Shown here: positions 22,075 to 27,825 of the stretch, piece after piece
Numbering within the stretch: position 1 is the first letter of the stretch
Layout: each line of letters starts with the position of its first letter
Source of the DNA: an uncultured Collinsella sp.
GTDB lineage: Bacteria; Actinomycetota; Coriobacteriia; Coriobacteriales; Coriobacteriaceae
Assembly: GCA_900544205.1 (NCBI GenBank)
Contig: UQUG01000022.1
Coordinates: forward strand, 1-27,825
DNA length: 27,825 nt
Direction: 5' to 3'
Notes under the pieces: generated by a model
What the model saw: only the letters and a program-made list of their open reading frames with translations
The model's database searches: none
What the model was told of the DNA's origin: nothing
Position numbers and translations under genes: made by a program

Positions 22075-24528
22075 CTATCCGCGGACCTCGCCGTTTACGC
22101 CCTTGCACACCTTGGTGACGATCTTCTGATGCGCCTTCTCGACCTCTTCGCTGGTGAGCGTGTGGTCGTCAGAGCGATACGTAAGTGCAAAGGCCATGGA
22201 CTTCTTGCCCGCTCCGATGCGGATGGGATCGCGGTAGACATCGAACAGGCGCACGCCCTCGAGCAGCTTGCCGCCGGCGCTGGTAATGCGGCGCTCAAGA
22301 TCCTCGCAGGTCACAGCGTTGTCGACCACGATAGCAAGGTCGTGCTCAACGGCAGGATACTGCGAGAACTCGCGGTAGTTCTCCTGGTTGCGGGCGCCCT
22401 TGATCAGCTTGTCCAGATCGAGCTCGAAGGCAACGACGACCTCGTCGATGCCCATGGCTTCGCGCGCCTCGGGGTGGATCTCGCCGACCCAGCCCAGCAC
22501 GGTGCCGCCGGACAGAACCTCGGCCGCACGACCCGGCTGCAAGAAAGCGTAGCCCTCGCCCTCGACGGGACGGAAGCGAACCTTCTCGATGCGCAGCTGG
22601 GCGAGCAGCTCCTCGACAATGCCCTTGCCAAAGAAGAAGCGCAGCTTGCGGTACTTCATGGTCCAAGACTGCTCGCTCCACTGGCCCGAGAGCACGCCCG
22701 CCACGGACTTAGTCTCCTTGGGCAGGCTGGCGTTCTCGCGGCCATGGAACAGGCTGCCGACCTCGTACAGGTGCACGTTGGGCGTGCCGTGGGCCTCGTT
22801 ATAGGCAACGGACTGCAGCAGGCCCGGCAGCAGCGAACGACGCATCTCGGTCTGCTCGGCTACCAGCGGGTTCATGAGCACCACGGGACAGCCGCGGCCT
22901 TCGGTGGACATACCGATCTTCTCCAGGTCGCCCGGGGCGGCAAAGCCAAAGGTCGTGGTCTCGTTGAGACCGCAGGCGCGCAGGATCTCGCCGACCTTAC
23001 GGGTGAGCTTCTGCTCGCGGGTCAGGCCGCCGATGTGGTTCTTGGCAGCCGGAATGGTCGCCGTCACGCGGCCCATGCCCCACAGGCGCAGGACCTCCTC
23101 GATCAGGTCGATCTCGCGCGGCAGGTCGGGACGGAAGCTCGGCGGAGTGACCATGAAGTCCTCACCGTCGCGCTCGACGGTGCAGCCCAGACGGGTGAGC
23201 GAACGCTCGATAAAGTCGGGCTCGATGTCGGCACCGCAGATGGCATGCACGCGGGCCAGACGCAGCTTAATGCTGTCGATGGTCTTGGGCGCGGGGAAAA
23301 CGTCGACATAGCCGGGAGCGACCTCGCCGCCGGCGATCTGCTCGATGAGCGCGCAGGTAATGTTGGCGACATCCACGCAGCCGGTCTCGTCGACCTGGCG
23401 CTCAAAGCGAATGGAGGCGTCGGAGATCAGCGACAGGTCGCGGCTGGTGTGCGAGGTGCGGCCGGCGTTGAAGCAGGCGCTCTCGACCATCACGTCGACG
23501 GTATCGTCCTCGATCTCGGAATCCATACCGCCCATAACGCCGGCCAGCGCCACGGGGCGCTCGCCGTCGGTGATGAGGCCCATGCCGGCGTCGAGCACGC
23601 GCTCCTCGCCGTCGAGCGTCGTGAACTTCTCATCCTGCTGGGCGGCGCGAACCACCACGCGACGCCTGCCCTCGCGCTCGGCAAAGGTGTCCAGGTCAAA
23701 GGCGTGCAGCGGCTGACCGGTGAGCATCATCACGTAGTTGGTGATGTCGACGATGTTGTTGTGCGGGCGCACGCCCAGGGCGTTGAGGCGCTTGACCATC
23801 CAGTCTGGCGACGGGCCGACCTCGACGTTGCGCACGATGCGGGCAACGTAGCGGTCGCACAGGCCCTCGTCGGCAATCTCGACCGAAAGCTCGTCGTCGG
23901 TCGCTCGGCCGGTCTCGGCCTTGATGGCGGGCAGCTCAACGTGGAAATCGCGGTCGAAAATTGCGCCGGTCTCGCGGGCCATGCCGATCATGGACAGGCA
24001 ATCGGGGCGGTTGGGCGTGATCTCGCAGTCGAGCACGGTGTCGCTCGAGCCCACGTACTCGGCAAACGGCATGCCGCAGGGCGTATCCTCGGGCAGGATC
24101 ATGATGCCGGAGTGGTCGCCGCCCAGGCCGAGCTCGCGCGCAGAGCAGTTCATGCCCATGGACACGACGCCGCGAAGCTTGCTCTTCTTGATCTTGACGT
24201 CGCCGGGCAGGACAGCGCCAATCATGGCCGTGACGATGTGGTCGCCGGCCTCGAAATTCTGCGCGCCGCAGACGATCTGCAGCGGGGCGGGGTTGCCTTC
24301 GGCGTCGAGATTCTTGTCGCCCACGTCGACCGAGCACACATACATGTGGTCGCTATCGGGGTGCGGGGTCTTGGTGAGCACCTTGGCAGTCACCACGTGG
24401 TCGAAGGACTCGCCCACGGTGTCGATTGCCTCGACCTCGGTGCCGGTACGGATATATTCGTCCGAAAGGGTCTTGGGATCCTCCGGAATATCGATCATGG
24501 TCTTGAGCCAGTCGTAAGAAACGCGCAT
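22075..24528 (-). CDS. pheT: Phenylalanine-tRNA ligase beta subunit
   Basis: 817 residues; ATG with AAAGGAG ten bases upstream, 63 bases after pheS. Visible parts are: an N-terminal MRVSYDWLK start, a tRNA-binding OB/EMAP domain (about 39-155, with PHPDSDHMYVCSVDVGD), the B3/B4 editing region (about 210-400), the B5 domain, the catalytic-like core with GFAAPGDLEKIGMS and NPLVAEQTEMRRSLLPGLLQ, and a C-terminal FDX-ACB anticodon domain (about 720-817, YREFSQYPAVEHDLAIVVDN). With PheS it forms the alpha2-beta2 enzyme that charges tRNA-Phe and edits mischarged Tyr. Full length. Confidence 0.97.
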   Translation of the reverse strand: MRVSYDWLKTMIDIPEDPKTLSDEYIRTGTEVEAIDTVGESFDHVVTAKVLTKTPHPDSDHMYVCSVDVGDKNLDAEGNPAPLQIVCGAQNFEAGDHIVTAMIGAVLPGDVKIKKSKLRGVVSMGMNCSARELGLGGDHSGIMILPEDTPCGMPFAEYVGSSDTVLDCEITPNRPDCLSMIGMARETGAIFDRDFHVELPAIKAETGRATDDELSVEIADEGLCDRYVARIVRNVEVGPSPDWMVKRLNALGVRPHNNIVDITNYVMMLTGQPLHAFDLDTFAEREGRRRVVVRAAQQDEKFTTLDGEERVLDAGMGLITDGERPVALAGVMGGMDSEIEDDTVDVMVESACFNAGRTSHTSRDLSLISDASIRFERQVDETGCVDVANITCALIEQIAGGEVAPGYVDVFPAPKTIDSIKLRLARVHAICGADIEPDFIERSLTRLGCTVERDGEDFMVTPPSFRPDLPREIDLIEEVLRLWGMGRVTATIPAAKNHIGGLTREQKLTRKVGEILRACGLNETTTFGFAAPGDLEKIGMSTEGRGCPVVLMNPLVAEQTEMRRSLLPGLLQSVAYNEAHGTPNVHLYEVGSLFHGRENASLPKETKSVAGVLSGQWSEQSWTMKYRKLRFFFGKGIVEELLAQLRIEKVRFRPVEGEGYAFLQPGRAAEVLSGGTVLGWVGEIHPEAREAMGIDEVVVAFELDLDKLIKGARNQENYREFSQYPAVEHDLAIVVDNAVTCEDLERRITSAGGKLLEGVRLFDVYRDPIRIGAGKKSMAFALTYRSDDHTLTSEEVEKAHQKIVTKVCKGVNGEVRG

Positions 24529-24591
24529 ATAACTGGTCTCCTTTCATAAATGCGGCTTTGAGCCGGAAACTGCAACTAAGAAGAAAGCGTT

Positions 24592-25668
24592 CTAGAACTG
24601 GTTCAAGAACCTCATGTCACCAGTCATCAACGTGCGCAGGTCGGGCAGGTCGTAGCGTAGGGCCGCGACGCGCTCGGCGCCAATACCGAAGGCGAAGCCG
24701 GTGTACTTCTCGGGGTCGATGCCGCAGTTGATAAGGACGTTGGGGTCGACCATGCCGCAGCCCAGGATCTCGATCCAGCCGCTGTGCTTGCAGAAGTTGC
24801 AGCCCTTGCCGCCGCACACGTGGCAGCTCACGTCCACCTCGCAGGAAGGCTCGGTGAAGGGGAAGAAGTGCGGGCGGTAACGCGTCTTGCGATCCTCGCC
24901 AAACATGCACTTAACAAAGTAGTCGAGCGTGCCCTTGAGGTCGCCAAAGGTGATGCCCTCGTCGACGACCAGGCCCTCGATCTGGTTGAACTGCGGCAGG
25001 TGGCAGGCGTCGGCCGTGTCGGGACGATAGACGGTGCCCGGGCAGATCATGTAGATGGGCGGCTTCTGCGACTCCATGGTGTGGATCTGCACGCCCGAAG
25101 TCTGGGTGCGCAGCAGTACGTCGGACTCGCCGTGGGCGTGAGCCTCGGGGTGCGCGACGCTGCCGGGGTTGTTGTCGACCACGTAGAAGGTATCGCGGGC
25201 CGAGCGGCTCGGGTGATCCATGGGGGCGTTGAGCGCGGTGAAGTTGTAGTAGGAGGTGTCGACCATGGGACCGGACTCGACGGTGTAGCCGATGCCGCAG
25301 AAGATGTCCTCGGCCTCCTCGATGATCTGCTTGATCAGGTGCTGGTGACCGATCTGCGGACGGATGCCCGGCAGCGTGATGTCGACGGCCTCGTGCTCGA
25401 GTGCGTGCTTGAGGGCGGCGGCCTTCATCTCGGTGGTGCGCTCGTCGAGCATGCCCTCGATCAGCTGGCGCATCTCGTTGGCGCGCTTGCCCATCATGGG
25501 ACGATCCTCGGGGGCGAGCTTGCCCATCATGCGCATCAGGCCGGTGATACGGCCCTTGCGACCGAGCAGCTCAACGCGCGCGGCCTCGAGCTTGGCAGCG
25601 TCGTCGGCGCCTGCGACGAGCTCCTTGGCCTCTTCCTCGAGTTTGACCAGATCATCAATCAGACTCAT
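24592..25668 (-). CDS. pheS: Phenylalanine-tRNA ligase alpha subunit
   Basis: 358 residues; ATG with AAAGGGAAG just upstream. An N-terminal coiled-coil (1-90) is followed by the class II catalytic core: motif 1 region HLIKQIIEEAEDIFCGIGYTV, motif 2 PGTVYRPDTADACHLPQFNQIEGLVVD, and motif 3 FAFGIGAERVAALRYDLPDLR. A Cys-rich insert CHVCGGKGCNFCKHSGW, common in bacterial PheS, lies before the end. It activates phenylalanine and transfers it to tRNA-Phe as part of the tetramer with PheT. Transcription is controlled by the T-box leader upstream. Confidence 0.98.
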   Translation of the reverse strand: MSLIDDLVKLEEEAKELVAGADDAAKLEAARVELLGRKGRITGLMRMMGKLAPEDRPMMGKRANEMRQLIEGMLDERTTEMKAAALKHALEHEAVDITLPGIRPQIGHQHLIKQIIEEAEDIFCGIGYTVESGPMVDTSYYNFTALNAPMDHPSRSARDTFYVVDNNPGSVAHPEAHAHGESDVLLRTQTSGVQIHTMESQKPPIYMICPGTVYRPDTADACHLPQFNQIEGLVVDEGITFGDLKGTLDYFVKCMFGEDRKTRYRPHFFPFTEPSCEVDVSCHVCGGKGCNFCKHSGWIEILGCGMVDPNVLINCGIDPEKYTGFAFGIGAERVAALRYDLPDLRTLMTGDMRFLNQF

Positions 25669-25744
25669 GTCTTCCCTTTCGTCTCTCGCGCATCTCGCTT
25701 GCCGGGGCAGCTAGCACCCGATAGCTGCGGATGTGCGGCCCGGT

Positions 25745-26035
25745 TCGGTAACAAAAAACCGTCCTCGGGCATGTACATTGCCCAAGGACGGTTGAATTCC
25801 GCGGTACCACCTTGTTTGACCCGGCGGATGTCTGGCCCGCCGTGCCCACTCTGCGCCCCTTGTCGCGAGGCTCACGGCTTCCCTACTGGGGCTTCGCTGC
25901 CACCGGCCGCGCGCCCGTTGAGGTCGCTGCTCGGGAGTGAACGCTTGGCCCTTGCCACCGTAGGAAGGCTTGCAGCCCATGACCTTCCCTCTCTTGCCGG
26001 CGACGCGGCGGGCAAAACCCTCTCCGTCAACGCAT
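25745..26035 (-). promoter_or_regulatory. T-box leader of pheST (UUC specifier)
   Basis: On the minus strand the hallmark GGTGGTACCGCGG (T-box bulge) lies at 25799-25811, just before the terminator hairpin. The long stem I region upstream (about 25930-26030) includes AGAGAGGG and a likely specifier TTC followed by A (25939-25941). This fits Phe. The UGGU in the T-box pairs with ACC(A) of an uncharged tRNA with A73, as in the tRNA-Phe of this window. Uncharged tRNA-Phe would favour the antiterminator and switch on pheST. The leader accounts for most of the 502-base gap 25669-26170. Confidence 0.93.
25753..25792 (-). terminator. Attenuator terminator of the pheST T-box
   Basis: ACCGTCCTTGGGCA pairs with TGCCCGAGGACGGT around a short loop (one T-G pair), followed on the minus strand by TTTTTT. 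It competes with the antiterminator formed by the T-box sequence. Confidence 0.93.
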
Positions 26036-26043
26036 TGGGCTAT

Positions 26044-26052
26044 AGGATAACA
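26044..26052 (-). promoter_or_regulatory. Possible extended -10 promoter of pheST
   Basis: TGTTATCCT on the minus strand is an extended -10-like element placed just before the T-box leader. No good -35 is seen at 16-18 bases. The rest of 26053-26170 shows no clear promoter for the divergent gene. Confidence 0.4.
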
Positions 26053-26170
26053 CATTCTGCGAGCATATCGCCGCGTTCAGTTTTGTTCGCGCTGGGTACA
26101 AGGCAGGTAGCTGTGCAAACTGGCCGTGCACCCGCCTGCGGCGCTCGGCCTGCGAGATTAAGGATACGGC

Positions 26171-27754
26171 ATGGGAAAGAAGCTCGATAAGAAGGCCAAG
26201 GCCGCCGTGGCAAAGGCTGCCAAGGGCGTCAAGGCCGCTAAAGTCGACAAGGCCGTCAAAAAGTTCCGCAAACTCGAGGGCAAGCTGTGGACTCGCGAGT
26301 ACCTGCTCAAGATTGCCGAGTTCGATGGAGCGACGATTGCTCCTGCCAACGGTGCTGCCGCCCGTGCTGACGCCATGGGCACGCTTGCCGGCGAGCATCA
26401 CAAGCTACTGACCAGCGAGAAGTCTGTCGAACTCGTGCACTCGCTGGCACGCGAGACCGTCGCCGGCGGCAAGATCGACGACCCGCAGCTGCTTGACGAG
26501 ATCCGCGTGCTCGGCCGCGACCAGCGCGAGGCAAGCGTTATTCCTACCGAGGAGGCCGAGGCCTGGACCAGGCTCACCTGCGAGGCCGATGCCGTGTGGC
26601 ACAAGGCCAAGACGGCCAACGACTGGGCGAGTTTTGAGCCCTATGTGGATAAAATCGTCGCCCAACTTAAGCATCAGGCCGAACTCATGGACCCCAAGCG
26701 CGACCCATACGACGTTTGGCTCGACCAGTACGAGCGCGGCCTTTCTGCCGAGAGCTTCGATGCGTTTTGCGATGAGGTCAAGGCGACGGTCGTGCCGCTC
26801 GTGCACGCTATCGGCGAGCGCGGCCAGCAGCCCGCTGCCGACTTTTTGCACGCCCGCGTGCCCGAGGCCGCCCAGCGCGCCATGAGCTTCGACCTTATGA
26901 AGCTCGTCGGCCTGAACCTGAACGACACCACGCTTGCCTTTACCGAGCACCCGTTTAGCGAGGGCTTTGCCGTGGGTGACGCGCGCATCGCGACACACAT
27001 CTACGAGGACGATTGCATCTCCAACGTCTACAGCATCATCCACGAAGCGGGACACGCCATGTACGAGCTGGGCGTCAATCCCGCCTATGCGCGCACCTGT
27101 CTTGAGGGCGGCACCTCCATGGGCATCCACGAGAGCCAGAGCCGCTTTTTCGAGAACACCGTGGGTCGCAGCCGCGCCTTTATGGGACCGCTGCTCGAGG
27201 TGCTGCGCCGCCACGCACCCGAGGTCTACGGCGACGTCGACGAGGACACGCTCTACCACGCCGTGAACATCGCGCAGCCTTCGCTGATCCGCACCGAGGC
27301 CGACGAGCTCACCTATCCGCTGCACGTTATGGTGCGCTACGAGATCGAGCGCATGCTGTTTGCCGGCGAGGCCACAGCCAAGGATATCCCCGCGCTTTGG
27401 AACCGCTTCATGGATGAGTACCTGGGCATTCCCGTTCCCGACGACACGCACGGCTGCCTACAGGATACGCACTGGAGCGGCGGCTCGTTTGGCTACTTCC
27501 CCACCTATGCGCTGGGCAGCGCCTACGACGCCATGTTTGTGCCGGCCATGTGCCGCGACGGTGTCGACCTCAACGGCGCCTGTGCGAGCGGCGACCTGAC
27601 ACCCGTCCGCGCCTGGCTGGGCGAGCACATTTGGCAGTGGGGCCGCGCCAAGGACGCGCCGGAGCTCATCAAGGGCGCGTGCGGCATGGCGTTCGATGCC
27701 CGCTACTACTGCAGCTACCTGCAGGACAAGTTCACCACGCTCTACGAGCTGTAA
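26171..27754 (+). CDS. M32 family metallocarboxypeptidase
   Basis: 527 residues; ATG with AAGGA seven bases upstream. The M32 (thermostable carboxypeptidase 1, Taq type) core is clear: zinc motif HEAGH (291-295), third-ligand region GIHESQSRFFEN (319-329), LTYPLHVMVRYEIE, and DTHWSGGSFGYFPTYALGSAYDAMF near the C terminus. These cytoplasmic enzymes remove C-terminal residues from peptides. The first 37 residues are an unusual Lys/Ala-rich tail (MGKKLDKKAKAAVAKAAKGV...) resembling a histone-like basic extension and not part of the catalytic fold. No other start has a comparable ribosome binding site, so the tail is probably real. Confidence 0.95.
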   Translation: MGKKLDKKAKAAVAKAAKGVKAAKVDKAVKKFRKLEGKLWTREYLLKIAEFDGATIAPANGAAARADAMGTLAGEHHKLLTSEKSVELVHSLARETVAGGKIDDPQLLDEIRVLGRDQREASVIPTEEAEAWTRLTCEADAVWHKAKTANDWASFEPYVDKIVAQLKHQAELMDPKRDPYDVWLDQYERGLSAESFDAFCDEVKATVVPLVHAIGERGQQPAADFLHARVPEAAQRAMSFDLMKLVGLNLNDTTLAFTEHPFSEGFAVGDARIATHIYEDDCISNVYSIIHEAGHAMYELGVNPAYARTCLEGGTSMGIHESQSRFFENTVGRSRAFMGPLLEVLRRHAPEVYGDVDEDTLYHAVNIAQPSLIRTEADELTYPLHVMVRYEIERMLFAGEATAKDIPALWNRFMDEYLGIPVPDDTHGCLQDTHWSGGSFGYFPTYALGSAYDAMFVPAMCRDGVDLNGACASGDLTPVRAWLGEHIWQWGRAKDAPELIKGACGMAFDARYYCSYLQDKFTTLYEL

Positions 27755-27777
27755 GGCATAACCGACACGTCAATCAG

Positions 27778-27802
27778 AACCACCCTTAAAAAGGGTGGTT
27801 TG
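27778..27802 (+). terminator. Hairpin terminator after M32 carboxypeptidase
   Basis: AACCACCCTT pairs with AAGGGTGGTT (10 bp, loop AAA). Only a short T run (TTTGCTCTT) follows, so it is a moderate intrinsic terminator. It lies 23 bases after the stop codon. Confidence 0.75.
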
Positions 27803-27825
27803 CTCTTAGGGTATAACCCACGGGC

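Noticed and set aside
21856..24549. 897-codon open frame antisense to pheT, longer than pheT itself
   Set aside because: Same cause: GC-rich codon bias leaves the opposite strand free of stops. There is no plausible fold, no ribosome binding site, and it covers a clear housekeeping gene.
24784..26190. 468-codon plus-strand open frame across pheS and its T-box
   Set aside because: It overlaps pheS and the RNA leader, and its sequence has no domain signs.

Overview
This window looks like a chromosomal segment from a high-GC, Gram-positive actinobacterium of the Coriobacteriia, most likely Collinsella or a close relative. That placement is inferred from base composition, gene style, a Tad pilus locus without a secretin, and a T-box controlling pheST. 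It was not checked by any search. Nearly all genes are ordinary chromosomal genes with good ribosome binding sites, and most lie on the minus strand.

Layout. Positions 1-170 hold a tRNA-Phe(GAA) gene with its own promoter and terminator. Positions 234-839 hold a two-gene toxin-antitoxin module with a promoter/operator. Positions 843-10433 (minus strand, transcribed right to left) form one tightly coupled Tad/Flp pilus operon: cpaB, tadZ, tadA, tadB, tadC, flp, an unrecognised membrane protein, a second Flp-like prepilin, a TadE-type protein, a large TadG-like protein, a second TadE-type protein and a DUF192 gene. Many of these genes overlap by 1-4 bases. No prepilin peptidase is present. Next come rsgA (ribosome maturation GTPase) and a SERCA-type Ca2+ ATPase whose 5' leader appears highly structured and able to mask its ribosome binding site. 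Divergent from the ATPase is pyk (pyruvate kinase), followed by a textbook terminator.

Positions 16935-18187 hold a nested inverted-repeat element directly upstream of a lone gene that I read as a PD-(D/E)XK nuclease-fold protein. Its stop codon shares the palindrome CTAG with the convergent gene for a Zn-dependent phospholipase C-like protein. Positions 19112-21950 hold a CbiM(N)-CbiQ-CbiO metal-uptake ECF transporter. A perfect GTGTTAC-N14-GTAACAC inverted repeat sits just downstream of its promoter and closely resembles known NikR operators, so nickel is the likely substrate. Positions 22075-26052 hold pheS-pheT behind a complete T-box leader with a UUC specifier and a UGGU acceptor-binding sequence. 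Both match the tRNA-Phe at the other end of the window. Last is an M32 metallocarboxypeptidase with an unusual Lys/Ala-rich N-terminal tail, then a closing hairpin.

The best candidates for undescribed biology are the inverted-repeat/nuclease-fold locus (16935-18187), the structured leader of the Ca2+ ATPase (about 14802-14911), the NikR-like control of the metal transporter, and the Tad operon's Ala(-1) prepilin signature together with its unassigned members.
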